Source: Planctomycetota bacterium (lineage in GTDB: Bacteria; Planctomycetota; J058; JAJDCQ01). Taken from it: a DNA stretch of 54,435 nucleotides. A program made the translations under genes and the position numbers. The stretch lies in NCBI GenBank assembly GCA_029260755.1, contig JAJDCQ010000130.1, positions 1 to 54,435 of the forward strand, written 5' to 3'. Shown piece by piece: positions 7,776 through 16,758 of the stretch (its first letter is position 1; every line of letters starts with the position of its first letter). Under the pieces are notes generated by a model. That model did no database searches. It was not told the DNA's origin and saw nothing but the letters and a program-made list of their open reading frames with translations.

Positions 7776-9626
7776 TCAGCTCGCCGCCGTCGCGCCGGCG
7801 TCGCCGCTGCCGCCTCCGCCGTCCTTCCCGCCGTCCTTGCCACGGCGGCGCCGGCGCTTCCGCTCGCCGCCCTTCTTGCCGCCTCCGCCGCCGCCGCCGC
7901 CGCCCGCCTTCTGGGGAGCGATCTTCGCCCAGCTGTCGCGGAGCGGGACGGTGCGATTCCACACGGGCCGATCGCCGGGACGATGGTCGATCGGGTCGGA
8001 GTAGAAGTAGCCCGTCCGCTCGAACTGCACGTTCTCGCCCGGCTCGGCGGCGGCGAGGCGCGGCTCGATCACGGCGTCGAGGATGACCTCGAGCGACTTC
8101 GGATCGAGGTCTTCCTTCCAGTCGCCGTCATCCTCGCCGCGCGCCTTCTCGGTCGCGAGGAGGCTGCCGTAGAGGCGGACCTCGGCCCGCGCGCCGTGGC
8201 GGGCGCTGACCCAGTGGATCGTGCCCTTCACCCGGCGCCCGTCGGGCGCGTTGCCGCCGCGGGTCTCGGGGTCGTAGGAGCAGCGCACCTCGGTGACGTT
8301 GCCGTCCTGATCCTTCACGACGCCGGTGCACGTCACGAGGTAGGCCCACCGGAGGCGCACCTCGCGCCCGGGCGCCAGGCGAAAGAACTTCTTCGCCGGC
8401 TCCTCCATGAAGTCGTCGCGCTCGATCCAGAGCTCGCGACAGAACGGCACCTTGCGGCTGCCCATCTTCGGCGGGTCGTCGGGGAAGTTGACCGCGTCGA
8501 ACTCCTCCTCGCCGTCCTCGGGGTAGTTCTCGATCACGATCTTGATCGGCCGGAGCACCGCCATCGCGCGCGGTACCGTCGTGTTGAGGGTGTCGCGGAG
8601 GACGTGATCGAAGAGCTTCTGCTCGATCGTGCTCTCGGTCTTCGCGATCCCGATCCGCTCGCAGAACGCGCGGATCGCGCTCGCGGGAACGCCCCGCCGG
8701 CGAAGCCCGGCCAGGGTCGGCATCCGCGGGTCGTCCCAGCCCGAGACGAGGTTCTCCTCGACGAGCGCCTTGAGCTTGCGCTTGCTCATCACGGTGTGGG
8801 TCAGCCCGAGGCGGGCGAACTCGATCTGCTGCGGGTGGTGGGACACCTCGAGGGCGTCGAGGATCCAGTCGTAGAGCTCGCGGTTGTTCTCGAACTCGAG
8901 GGTGCAGAGGCTGTGGGTGATTCCCTCCACCGCGTCCGAGAGACAATGGGCGAAGTCGTAGAGGGGGTAGATCACCCAGGCGTCGCCGGTGCGGTAGTGG
9001 GTCGCCCGCCTGATCCGGTAGATCGGCGGGTCGCGCAGCTTCATGTTCGGGCTGGCCATGTCGATCTTCGCCCGGAGGCACCGATCGCCGTCCCCGAACT
9101 CGCCCGCCCGCATCCGGGCGAACAGGTCGAGGCTCTCCTCGACGCTCCGCTCGCGGAACGGCGACGGCTCGCCAGGCGACTTGATCGTTCCGCGGTACCT
9201 CTCGGAGAACTCGGTCTCGCTGACGTCGCAGACGTAGGCCTTCCCGCGGCGGATGAGGTCGACGGCGAAGTCGTGGAGCCTCTCGAAGTAGTCCGACGCG
9301 TGGAAGAGGTGCTCGCTCCAGTCGAAGCCGAGCCAGCGGACGTCGCCCTCGATCGACTCGACGAAGCGGACGTCCTCGGTCGTCGGGTTGGTGTCGTCGA
9401 ACCGCAGGTGACACCGCCCGCCGTTCTCGGCCGCGACGCCGAAGTTCAGGCAGATCGACTTGGCGTGGCCGATGTGGAGGAATCCGTTCGGCTCGGGCGG
9501 GAACCGCGTGACGACGTTCCCTCCCCACTTCCCGGAGCGGTTGTCCGCCGCGACGATCTCCCGGATGAAGTCGGTGCTCTCCGCCGTGCTCTCGGCCGGC
9601 GCGTCGCTCGCATCGGGGTCGGTCAT
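7776..9626 (-). CDS. glnS: Glutaminyl-tRNA synthetase
   Basis: Charges tRNA-Gln with glutamine in the cytoplasm; class Ib synthetase. The protein has 616 residues from ATG 9624-9626. The HIGH motif appears in PNGFLHIGHAKSI near residue 50, and the KMSKS equivalent is MSKRKL near 278. RFDDTNP and the C-terminal anticodon-binding beta barrels of GlnRS follow. The frame is open further upstream, but the ATG overlapping the gltX stop as ATGA fixes a sensible start just ahead of the conserved region. The last 40 or so residues are an unusual Gly/Lys/Arg run (poly-Gly, then KKGGERKRRRRR), absent from standard GlnRS and probably disordered. It is translationally coupled to gltX. A genome with GlnRS normally does not need the GatCAB route for Gln-tRNA-Gln. 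Confidence 0.95.
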   Translation of the reverse strand: MTDPDASDAPAESTAESTDFIREIVAADNRSGKWGGNVVTRFPPEPNGFLHIGHAKSICLNFGVAAENGGRCHLRFDDTNPTTEDVRFVESIEGDVRWLGFDWSEHLFHASDYFERLHDFAVDLIRRGKAYVCDVSETEFSERYRGTIKSPGEPSPFRERSVEESLDLFARMRAGEFGDGDRCLRAKIDMASPNMKLRDPPIYRIRRATHYRTGDAWVIYPLYDFAHCLSDAVEGITHSLCTLEFENNRELYDWILDALEVSHHPQQIEFARLGLTHTVMSKRKLKALVEENLVSGWDDPRMPTLAGLRRRGVPASAIRAFCERIGIAKTESTIEQKLFDHVLRDTLNTTVPRAMAVLRPIKIVIENYPEDGEEEFDAVNFPDDPPKMGSRKVPFCRELWIERDDFMEEPAKKFFRLAPGREVRLRWAYLVTCTGVVKDQDGNVTEVRCSYDPETRGGNAPDGRRVKGTIHWVSARHGARAEVRLYGSLLATEKARGEDDGDWKEDLDPKSLEVILDAVIEPRLAAAEPGENVQFERTGYFYSDPIDHRPGDRPVWNRTVPLRDSWAKIAPQKAGGGGGGGGGKKGGERKRRRRRGKDGGKDGGGGSGDAGATAAS

Positions 9627-11167
9627 GATGAGGACTCCGTCGCCTTCCGCCGCTCGTCGACCCAGGCGGCCGCCCGCGTCAAGCGCTCTCTCGCCGCGTC
9701 CATGCCGATCATCGCGAACACGTCGAAGATCGGCGGTCCGACCGCGACGCCGGTGAGCGCCGCCCGGATCGGGTGGACGAGCTGGCCGAACTTCACGTCC
9801 CACTCCTCCGCGAGCGAGCGAGCCTGCTCCTCGAGCTGGCCGGCGTCCGGCGCCTTCCCCTCGAGGGCGACCGCGTACTTCCGAAGGACGTCGGCGGCCG
9901 CGCCTTCGTTCTTCAGAAGGTTCTTTTCGCTCTTGGCGTCGTACTCGGTCACGTCGCCGAAGACGAACGAGGCCTTCTCGACGATGTCGGAGAACTTCGT
10001 CAGCCGCTCGCGGTTGGCTCCCGCGAGGGCGACGATCGCCGCCCGCTTATCGCCGGCCGCGTCGACCTCGGAGACGAGCCCGGCGGCGACGAGCGAGGGC
10101 GTGACCGCGTCGGCGATCGCGTCGGGCTCCATCGCCCGGATGTGGATCCCGGCGAAGTGCTCGAGCTTCTTGAGGTCGAGGCGGCTGCCGCTCTTGGTCA
10201 CCCCGTCGAACGAGAAGTCGCGGATCAGCTCCTCGCGGGTGAAGACCTCGGTCTTGTCGTCGAGGGCCCAGCCGAGCAGCGCCATGAAGTTCAGGAACGC
10301 CTCGGCCGGATAGCCCGCGTCGCGGTAGGGGGCGACGTCGGCCTCGACCTTCACCCCGTCCTGGAACTGCGCCTTGCGCTTGCTCAGCTTGCGGCCCTCC
10401 GGCCCCAGGATGAGCGGGATGTGGGCGAACCGCGGCGGGGTCAGCCCGAGCGCGTTCGCGATCAGGATCTGCTTCGGCGTGTTCGATGTGTGGTCGTCAC
10501 CGCGGATCACGTCGGTGATCGCCATCAGGTGGTCATCGAGGACGACGACGAGGTTGTAGGTCGGCGTCCCGTCGCTCCGGACGAGGATCAGGTCGTCGAT
10601 CTCGGCGTTGTTCCAGGAGACGGCGCCCTTGATCCCGTCGTCCCACCCGGTCTCGCCCTCGGGGACGGCGAGGCGGATCGTGCACGCCTCGCCCGCCTCG
10701 GCGCGCTTCGCCGTCTCGGCCGGGTCGAGCGAACGGCAGCGGCGGTCGTAGCCGCGAAAGCTCGCCTTCTCCGCCTGCTGCTTCTCGCGAAGCTCGGTCA
10801 GGCGATCGGCCGAGCAGAAGCATCGGTAGGCGTTGCCGGTCTCGGTCAACCGCTCGACGAAGGGGCGGTAGAGCGCGCCGCGCTCGCTCTGGAAGTACGG
10901 GCCGTGCTCGCCCTTGCTCGGACCGTCGACGGCCGCGGTCTCCGGACCCTCGTCCCAGTCGAGCCCGAGCCAGCGCATCGTGTCGAGGATGTCCGCGCAG
11001 AACGCGTCGGTGCTCCGGACCCGGTCGGTGTCCTCGATCCGCAGGACGAACGTGCCGCCGCGCTTTCGCGCGTAGAGCCAGTTGTAGAGGGCGGTGCGGG
11101 CGCCGCCGAGGTGGAGGGTGCCGGTGTTCGAGGGGGCGAACCGTACCCGAACCGAAGAGTCCGTCAT
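9623..11167 (-). CDS. gltX: Glutamyl-tRNA synthetase
   Basis: Charges tRNA-Glu with glutamate. The protein has 514 residues, normal for bacterial GluRS. The HIGH-like motif is SNTGTLHLGGART near the N-terminus, and GRKLSKRKAQ near residue 258 is the KMSKS equivalent. A helical anticodon-binding domain follows. The start is ATG 11165-11167, preceded by AGGAG. A TAGAAT hexamer on the minus strand at 11219-11224 may be its -10 element. The stop overlaps the glnS start by four bases, so the two form an operon. Because glnS is present, this enzyme is expected to be of the discriminating type that does not misacylate tRNA-Gln. That is an inference from context; specificity residues were not checked. 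Confidence 0.95.
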   Translation of the reverse strand: MTDSSVRVRFAPSNTGTLHLGGARTALYNWLYARKRGGTFVLRIEDTDRVRSTDAFCADILDTMRWLGLDWDEGPETAAVDGPSKGEHGPYFQSERGALYRPFVERLTETGNAYRCFCSADRLTELREKQQAEKASFRGYDRRCRSLDPAETAKRAEAGEACTIRLAVPEGETGWDDGIKGAVSWNNAEIDDLILVRSDGTPTYNLVVVLDDHLMAITDVIRGDDHTSNTPKQILIANALGLTPPRFAHIPLILGPEGRKLSKRKAQFQDGVKVEADVAPYRDAGYPAEAFLNFMALLGWALDDKTEVFTREELIRDFSFDGVTKSGSRLDLKKLEHFAGIHIRAMEPDAIADAVTPSLVAAGLVSEVDAAGDKRAAIVALAGANRERLTKFSDIVEKASFVFGDVTEYDAKSEKNLLKNEGAAADVLRKYAVALEGKAPDAGQLEEQARSLAEEWDVKFGQLVHPIRAALTGVAVGPPIFDVFAMIGMDAARERLTRAAAWVDERRKATESSS

Positions 11168-11218
11168 CTCGTTGATGCTCCTGCTCGTTCCCGAGCTTCA
11201 GACGCGGTGAGGCGGGGC

Positions 11219-11224
11219 ATTCTA
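11219..11224 (-). promoter_or_regulatory. Candidate -10 element of gltX-glnS
   Basis: TAGAAT on the minus strand, 52 bases upstream of the gltX ATG. No good -35 hexamer was seen at the usual spacing, so support is limited. Confidence 0.3.
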
Positions 11225-11327
11225 TCGGAGGATCCGACCGCGGCCAGGGTCGGGGCGCCGGCCCGGGGCAAGCCGCCCCGACTCCCAACACCCGCGGCCG
11301 GTCGCCGTATCAGAAGGCGACGCGGTT

Positions 11328-11401
11328 GCGAGTCCCGCAGGAAGCGAGCGGGAGAGCGTGGCCCGCCGGGAAGGAAGCGAGTCCCGCAGGAAACGAGCGG
11401 G
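11328..11401. repeat. Pair of 25-bp direct repeats
   Basis: A unit beginning GCGAGTCCCGCAGGAA and ending CGAGCGGG occurs at 11328-11352 and 11377-11401 with a single mismatch, 49 bases apart. Each copy is partly self-complementary (CCCGC near its start, GCGGG at its end). It lies in the divergent spacer between gltX and the kinase at 11913. Confidence 0.7.
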
Positions 11402-11424
11402 TTCGCCTCGAAGGGAGCACCGAG

Positions 11425-11754
11425 GTGAAGAGGAGAGTGAGGAGCCGCCGCCGGGATCGTCCGACCGTCCCCGCCTACGGTCTCCGCGCCCATCAGCCGG
11501 GCGTCGCGCCGCGCGAGATCGCGCCGGTCGCCGCGCTCGCGACGATGACGGTCGTGCTGGCCATCATCATCGCCGCCGCAGCGACGCTCCCGAGCGCGAC
11601 GCGCGGCACGGGCGCCCCGGCGAAGGTGAAGCTCGAGCGGCTCGAGCACTTCGACCTCGAGGCACGCGAACGGCCCGCCGGGAGCGCCTTCGCCTTCGGC
11701 GAAGAGGATCGAACCACCGGGGCACGGCGACACCGAGGACCCCCTTCTCCATGA
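11425..11754 (+). CDS. Doubtful small membrane protein ORF
   Basis: A frame from GTG 11425 encodes about 109 residues. It has a basic N-terminus, one strong hydrophobic stretch (VVLAIIIAAAATLP) and a charged tail. A GGAG-like site (AGGGAGC) lies a few bases before the GTG. In favour is the clear membrane segment in a 745-base gap. Against it, the last third runs into the repeat element at 11690-11823, the codon pattern is not convincing, and the opposite strand is also open. I recognise no family. It may be a real small membrane protein whose end was replaced by the repeat, or chance. Confidence 0.22.
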   Translation: MKRRVRSRRRDRPTVPAYGLRAHQPGVAPREIAPVAALATMTVVLAIIIAAAATLPSATRGTGAPAKVKLERLEHFDLEARERPAGSAFAFGEEDRTTGARRHRGPPSP

Positions 11755-11823
11755 CCGGAGGGTCACTAACCCACCAGCGATCCGGCGACCTCCGAGATTC
11801 TCCGTGTCTCCGTGCCTCCGTGG
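11714..11823. repeat. Inverted repeat, CGGAGACA family (copy 1, left arm decayed)
   Basis: The right arm 11798-11823 reads as complement of CCACGGAGGCACGGAGACAC-type iterations. The left arm 11714-11739 matches it except at about 5 of 26 positions, and the loop is 58 bases. It is preceded by TTCGCCTTCGGCGAA, which also precedes the copy at 51730. It lies between divergent gltX and the kinase at 11913. Confidence 0.65.
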
Positions 11824-11876
11824 TTTCATCATCCTCCCTGCCGCCTCCTCCGTCTTCCAAGTGAGTCCTCGACGCG

Positions 11877-11905
11877 TTCTCATGGGTCACGTCCGCGGTT
11901 AAAAT
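11877..11905 (+). promoter_or_regulatory. Candidate sigma70-type promoter with start next to the ATG
   Basis: TTCTCA at 11877-11882, a 17-base spacer and TAAAAT at 11900-11905. Only seven bases separate the -10 from the ATG at 11913, so the transcript would be leaderless or nearly so. Confidence 0.4.
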
Positions 11906-11912
11906 CGCCCGC

Positions 11913-14900
11913 ATGCAGGACCAGACCCACGCCGCGGCCTCGGGCCCGCCGCCGCCCGCCCGACAGCGGTGTGGCCGCTACCTGATCCGCCGCGAGATCG
12001 CCCGCGGCGGCATGGGCGTCGTCTACCTCGCCCACGATCCGAACCTCGGGCGCGACTGCGCCCTCAAGATCCTGCTCGCGGCCAACTACGGCGACCCCGA
12101 GCTGATCGAGCGGTTCGTCCGCGAGGCGAAGGCGCTCGGCCGGCTCCGGCACCCCGACATCATTGATGTGTACGAGAGCGGCTTCGAGGGCGGGAAGCCG
12201 TTCCTGGTGATGGAGCTGGTCGAGGGAGGCTCGCTGCAGGACCTCCTCGCCGCCCGCGGCGGCCGCCTCGAGGTCGAGGACGCGCTGCGGTTGATGGACC
12301 GGATCGCCCGCGCGATCGACTTCGCCCACGGCGAGGGGATCCTCCACCGCGACCTCAAGCCGGCGAACGTCCTCCTCGACCGGGAGGGGCGCCCGCGGGT
12401 GACCGACTTCGGCCTCGCCCGCGACCTCGACGCGCGGAGCAGCCTGACCAAGAGCGGTCAGGTGATGGGGACGCTCCACTACATGCCCCCCGAGCAGGCG
12501 AACGGCGAGCTCGACGCGCTCGGCCCGCCGGCGGATGTCTACAGCCTCGGCGTGATGCTCTACGAGCTGCTCTCGGGGACGCGCCCCTTCGGCGATCGGG
12601 AGGGGCCGAGCCTCCTCGCCGCGATCGTCATGAAGAGGCCCGAGCCGCTGCGGAGTCACTGCCCCGAGCTCCCTCGCGACCTGACCGCCATCGTCGAGGT
12701 GGCGATGGCCCGCGAGCCGGCCGATCGCTACGAGAGCGCCGCGGCCCTGGCCGCCGACATCCGCTGCTACCTCGACGGGCGCACCGTCCACGCGCGCGAG
12801 CGGACCTTCCTCGGGCACGCGTTCCTCGCCGCGCAGCAGCACAAGGTGATCGTGCTCGCGCTCGCGGTCGGGCTCGCCCTGCTCGTCGGTCTGCCGTGGG
12901 TGGTCGCGGGGCGCCGCGCCGCGGTCGCGGGACCCGTGACTCCGCCGGCGTCCGAGCCTCGGCCGACGACGACGGACGCGCGGCCGCCCGATCCGCTCGC
13001 CGAGCTCGCCCACCGGGCCGACGCTCACGACGCGGCCGGCGCCGTCGCCTCGGCCGAGGAGGTTCGGTTCGAGCTCCTCCGGGCGGGCCTCCGGGCGGAC
13101 CGTTCCGAGGGCTCGATCGCGCACGTCGCTCTGGCGAGGATCGTCGCCGGTCGGCTCGAGCGCGGCGAGCTCGCGACGCTGCTCCGCGGGTGGTCGGAGC
13201 TCCATCCACACCTCCGCGATGACGGCCGCTGCGCCCAGGAGCTGCTCGAGGCCGACGACGTTCGCATCGAGCGCGCCCTCGCGGACCCCGACGCGCGCCC
13301 GGCCGACCGGATCGCGGCCGCGATCGGCGCGGCCGCGATCCCGAGCCGCGCGGCCCGGGTCCTCCTCCGGGATCCCCCCGGCGCAGGCCCGCTCCTCGGC
13401 GAGGCCGCCCGGGCGAGCCGACTGGCCGACTCGACCCTCCTCGACCTCGAGACGTGGGGCGAGGCCGTCTCGGACGCCGAGCCGTTCGCGGACGACGGCG
13501 CGGCCGCCGCGCTCACCCTCTTCGAGCGCGCCTTCTCGCTCCGGTCGAACGAGACGGCCCTCCTCGAGCGGCTCGCCCGCGCCCCGGGGCGCGTGCTCCG
13601 GGCGGCGACCGCCATCGCTATCGCGGGCGCCGCGGCCGCCGGACGCCTCCGCGAGACCGACGCCCGCGCGCTCCTCGAGGGCATGGCCACCCGCGGGCAG
13701 GACGACGCGCTCGTCGAGGGCCGCGTCGACGCCGTGCGCGGCGCGCTCGACATCCTGTGGCGGGACGAGCCTCGCCGGATCGACGAGGAAGCGGTCGTCC
13801 TCGCCTTCGCCCTCCTCGACGTCCCCGGGCGCGAGGCGCGCGACCGCCCCGAGCAGCGCAGGCGCGCGCTCGCGGTCCTCGACGACCTCTGCGGGGTCGC
13901 CGACCCCGCGCCCCGGTTGCTCGCCCTCCGCGCGCGACTCGCCCTCGAGGACGGCCGGCGCGACGCCGCCCTCGCCGACCTCGACCGCGTCGCCGCCCGC
14001 GACGCCGATCACCCCGACGTCCTCACCATCGCGGCGATCGCCCGGCCGGGTGCGGCCGCCTCACCGATCGAGCGCCTCGCCCGGATCGACCCCGCGGGCG
14101 CCCGTCGCGTCGCGCGCGCCGCGGCGCTGGGCGAGCGGTTCGGCGTCGTCGCGACGCCGGTCGGCGGCGACGTCGTGCGGATCGTCCTCGCCCTCGCCCG
14201 GGGCGAACGCGCCGACGCTCTCGACCGATCGGGCCTCGACCGCGCGTTCGACCTCCTGGCGAGCGTCGACGACGAGACCCGGGTCGACCGTGACGGGCTC
14301 TCGACCCGCGGGCTCGCGATGATGGTGTCGCGCTTCGCGCTGCGCGAGACCGACGCGGTCACCCTCGAGGTCGACGACGCGGTGATGGCGACGAGCTTTC
14401 ACCTCTGGTTCGGCGCGGGGGTCGACTGGTCTCGGCACGCGACGGGCTGGAAGGCGAGCGTCTCGTCGGTCGTCCGACCCGGGATCACCACCGACGGCGG
14501 CCCCCGCCGGATCGAGAACGCTCGGACGCTCGAGGCGCCGATTCGGACCGCGTCGCTCGTCCTCGGCCGGACGCGGCTGCGCGCCTACGATCGGAGCCGC
14601 CTCGCCGCGTCGAACACGCCGAGGCGACGCCGCCGCGGCGGCGACCGGATCTACGCCAACTGGGGCTGGCGCTCCATCCGTGACTGGAGGTTCACCCGGG
14701 TGACCGTCGTCGGGATCCCCGGCGTCCCCGCGGACGCCCCGGTGATCGCGCCGGGCGCCTGGACGCCGGTGATCCGCGAGAAGGCGGGCGTCGTGGCCGA
14801 GGGGATCGACCGGGCGCCAGCTTCGCTGGATGCCCTCCGCTCCGACGGGGTTCGGCTCCCCGCGGTCGGCGAGTGGGTGAACGGCGAGCGCGACGCCTCG

Positions 14901-15320
14901 ATCGTCTCGGTCCCGGGCCTCGAGGGCGACGTCCGGGTCTCGGCGCTCTGCACCCACGAGAGCGCCCGAGGCGTCCACGCGGGGATCGCGCTCGAGGACG
15001 AGGAGGGAGGCGCGATCGTCCGCCTCGGTCCGGGGTCGAGCGAGCGAGTCTGGCTCTACGTCCAGGCCCGCCACGCGGGCCAGCACCTCCCGATCGCGAG
15101 CGTCGCCTGGGACGGCGAGCCGATCGAGCTCGTCCTGGAGCGCCGCGGCGATCGGATCTTCGCGACGGCGGGGGCCGGCGCCACGGCGCGCTCGCTCGTC
15201 GGGGACGACGGTCTCCCGTGGCGGATCGACGACCCGGTCTCGGCGGCCGTCTTCGTTCGTGGCGAGAGCGCCGGCGCCTCGGCCCGCTTCGACGCCTTCG
15301 AGGTCGAAACGGCCCGCTGA
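11913..15320 (+). CDS. Membrane-anchored Ser/Thr protein kinase with lectin-like C-terminal domain
   Basis: The protein has 1135 residues. The kinase domain (about 20-290) has ARGGMGVVY, catalytic lysine in CALKIL, HRDLKPAN near 147, a DFG motif and the activation segment LTKSGQVMGTLHYMPPEQ. One transmembrane helix lies at about 311-330 (VIVLALAVGLALLVGL). After it comes a long Ala/Arg-rich helical region with TPR character. The final 150 residues are beta-rich (VRVSALCTHE, GIALEDEEGG, WLYVQAR, FDAFEV) and resemble the concanavalin-like jelly-roll folds that bind sugars. Catalytic residues are complete. The likely role is envelope sensing, perhaps of a glycan, relayed to cytoplasmic Ser/Thr phosphorylation. 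The ligand is unknown. The gene ends 12 bases from the convergent S41 protease gene. Confidence 0.87.
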   Translation: MQDQTHAAASGPPPPARQRCGRYLIRREIARGGMGVVYLAHDPNLGRDCALKILLAANYGDPELIERFVREAKALGRLRHPDIIDVYESGFEGGKPFLVMELVEGGSLQDLLAARGGRLEVEDALRLMDRIARAIDFAHGEGILHRDLKPANVLLDREGRPRVTDFGLARDLDARSSLTKSGQVMGTLHYMPPEQANGELDALGPPADVYSLGVMLYELLSGTRPFGDREGPSLLAAIVMKRPEPLRSHCPELPRDLTAIVEVAMAREPADRYESAAALAADIRCYLDGRTVHARERTFLGHAFLAAQQHKVIVLALAVGLALLVGLPWVVAGRRAAVAGPVTPPASEPRPTTTDARPPDPLAELAHRADAHDAAGAVASAEEVRFELLRAGLRADRSEGSIAHVALARIVAGRLERGELATLLRGWSELHPHLRDDGRCAQELLEADDVRIERALADPDARPADRIAAAIGAAAIPSRAARVLLRDPPGAGPLLGEAARASRLADSTLLDLETWGEAVSDAEPFADDGAAAALTLFERAFSLRSNETALLERLARAPGRVLRAATAIAIAGAAAAGRLRETDARALLEGMATRGQDDALVEGRVDAVRGALDILWRDEPRRIDEEAVVLAFALLDVPGREARDRPEQRRRALAVLDDLCGVADPAPRLLALRARLALEDGRRDAALADLDRVAARDADHPDVLTIAAIARPGAAASPIERLARIDPAGARRVARAAALGERFGVVATPVGGDVVRIVLALARGERADALDRSGLDRAFDLLASVDDETRVDRDGLSTRGLAMMVSRFALRETDAVTLEVDDAVMATSFHLWFGAGVDWSRHATGWKASVSSVVRPGITTDGGPRRIENARTLEAPIRTASLVLGRTRLRAYDRSRLAASNTPRRRRRGGDRIYANWGWRSIRDWRFTRVTVVGIPGVPADAPVIAPGAWTPVIREKAGVVAEGIDRAPASLDALRSDGVRLPAVGEWVNGERDASIVSVPGLEGDVRVSALCTHESARGVHAGIALEDEEGGAIVRLGPGSSERVWLYVQARHAGQHLPIASVAWDGEPIELVLERRGDRIFATAGAGATARSLVGDDGLPWRIDDPVSAAVFVRGESAGASARFDAFEVETAR

Positions 15321-15332
15321 CGCCGCGGTCGC

Positions 15333-16613
15333 TCAGTCGGGGACGACGGCGCCGCGCCGGGCCAGCCGCGCCCGGTGGGCCGCGACGGCGATCCCGCGCT
15401 CCGCGATCGGGTCGCGCCCCTCGCGCCACGGCAGCGGGAGCTGCTCGACGATCACGTCGGGGGCGACGCCCTTGCCCTCGAGGTAGTCGCCCTCGGTCAG
15501 GTCGCGGACGTCGCGGCGCGGGAGCATGAGCTGGCTCCCGTCGACGAGCGGGAGGAAGGTCGCGCCGAGGACGGCGCCGGCCGTGTTCTCTCCGACGATC
15601 GGTCCGAGACGCCGCTTGCGGACGTGCCAGGCGAAGACCTCCTTCGCGCTCCGGCTGCCGTGATCGGTGAGGAAGACGACCGGCCGCGTCCAGCGCTGCT
15701 TCTCGCCCGGGCTGAGCAGGTCGAGGACGAGGAAGAGGACGCTCGGCCGCCCGCCGCGTCCGCGGAGGTCGATCACGAGCGCGTCGGCATCGACGAACGC
15801 GCCCTCGATCGCGGTGACGAGGGCGGCCGCCATCCGGTCGCTCAGGAAGTGATAGAAGCGGATCGTTCCGACCGACACCCCGTCGGGCAGCTCGACGACC
15901 CGCGCGCTCGCCGCCGCCGCCGCCGAGAGGGAGAGCGGCTCCGAGAGGACGCGCACCCGGTAGCGTCCGAACGCGCCGCGCCGCCGCTCGAGGTCGAGCT
16001 CGGCGGGCGTCCCGGCCGGTCCGGCGTCGAAGACGAGACGCCGCGGCTTGTCGACGTCGCCCCCGCCCTCGACGACGCGCGGCGAGTCGGCGGCCGCGGT
16101 CCCGTCGACGAGGACGAGCCGGTCGCCGACCCGGACGCCGGCCCGGGCGGCGGGGCTGCCTGCGTAGAGGTCGGAGACGAAGATCCCGTCGGGCAGCTCG
16201 ACGAGCTCGGCGCCGAGGCGCGGCGAGGGCCGGGCGTAGAGCTCGTTCAGGACGTCGCGCTCGTAGACGGGCCCGGGGACGATGCCGCTGTGGCTCGCGT
16301 CGAGCCCGGCGAGCAGGTCGCGAACGGCCGCGTGGGCGTCGGCGAGGGTCGCGCCGTCGCGGCGGACGGAGCTCACGGCGGCGGCGAGGGCGGCGTCGAA
16401 GGCGGCGCCCGTGACCCGGTCCCGGTCGTAGAAGCGCTCCTGGATCGTCCGGCCGGCGTCCTTCACGACGGCGACGGGGTCGGTGATCCGCGGGCCGCCC
16501 GCGCGGACGGGCTCCTGAGCGGCGACCGGCCGGGCGGCGCCCCCGAGAACGAGGCCGACGACGAGCGCGACGACCGGCGCGACGCCGGGCGAGATGGGGG
16601 CGAACCTTCGCAT
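15333..16613 (-). CDS. Secreted S41-family peptidase with PDZ domain
   Basis: The protein has 426 residues from ATG 16611-16613. That start gives a proper signal peptide (hydrophobic VVALVVGLVLGGAA, cleavage around PVAAQ). A frame extending further upstream is discarded because it would bury the signal. A PDZ domain (about 130-230) contains VSDLYAGSPAARAGVRVGDRL. The tail-specific protease core follows, with GTIRFYHFLSD, ALVIDLRGRGG and the nucleophile region DHGSRSAKEVFAW, where a Ser/Lys pair of the CtpA type is expected. It would cleave envelope proteins near their C-termini. It is convergent with the kinase at 11913 and shares a divergent spacer with the operon starting at 16759. Confidence 0.87.
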   Translation of the reverse strand: MRRFAPISPGVAPVVALVVGLVLGGAARPVAAQEPVRAGGPRITDPVAVVKDAGRTIQERFYDRDRVTGAAFDAALAAAVSSVRRDGATLADAHAAVRDLLAGLDASHSGIVPGPVYERDVLNELYARPSPRLGAELVELPDGIFVSDLYAGSPAARAGVRVGDRLVLVDGTAAADSPRVVEGGGDVDKPRRLVFDAGPAGTPAELDLERRRGAFGRYRVRVLSEPLSLSAAAAASARVVELPDGVSVGTIRFYHFLSDRMAAALVTAIEGAFVDADALVIDLRGRGGRPSVLFLVLDLLSPGEKQRWTRPVVFLTDHGSRSAKEVFAWHVRKRRLGPIVGENTAGAVLGATFLPLVDGSQLMLPRRDVRDLTEGDYLEGKGVAPDVIVEQLPLPWREGRDPIAERGIAVAAHRARLARRGAVVPD

Positions 16614-16678
16614 CGACGGCAGGATAGCAACGCCGCCGGGCCGGTCGCCACCGGGCCCGACGCGAGCCCCGAGCGGGG

Positions 16679-16706
16679 TTGACGGCCGGTCGTCCGACCC
16701 TAGAAT
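16679..16706 (+). promoter_or_regulatory. Sigma70-like promoter of the 16759-19857 operon
   Basis: TTGACG at 16679-16684, a 16-base spacer and TAGAAT at 16701-16706. This gives a leader of about 45 bases before the ATG at 16759, which has AGGGA eight bases upstream. It lies within the divergent spacer shared with the S41 gene. Confidence 0.55.
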
Positions 16707-16758
16707 GGGCGCTTCGACCTTGAACCTCGCAAACGCCTCATCGCAGGGAAGTTGCCGA

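Noticed and set aside
9627..9803. Longer N-terminus for GlnRS
   Set aside because: The extra residues are Arg/Gly noise and would overlap gltX by 180 bases. The ATG forming an ATGA overlap is far more likely.
7677..10313. 878-residue plus-strand ORF opposite glnS
   Set aside because: Antisense to GlnRS and GluRS, which have intact class I synthetase motifs.
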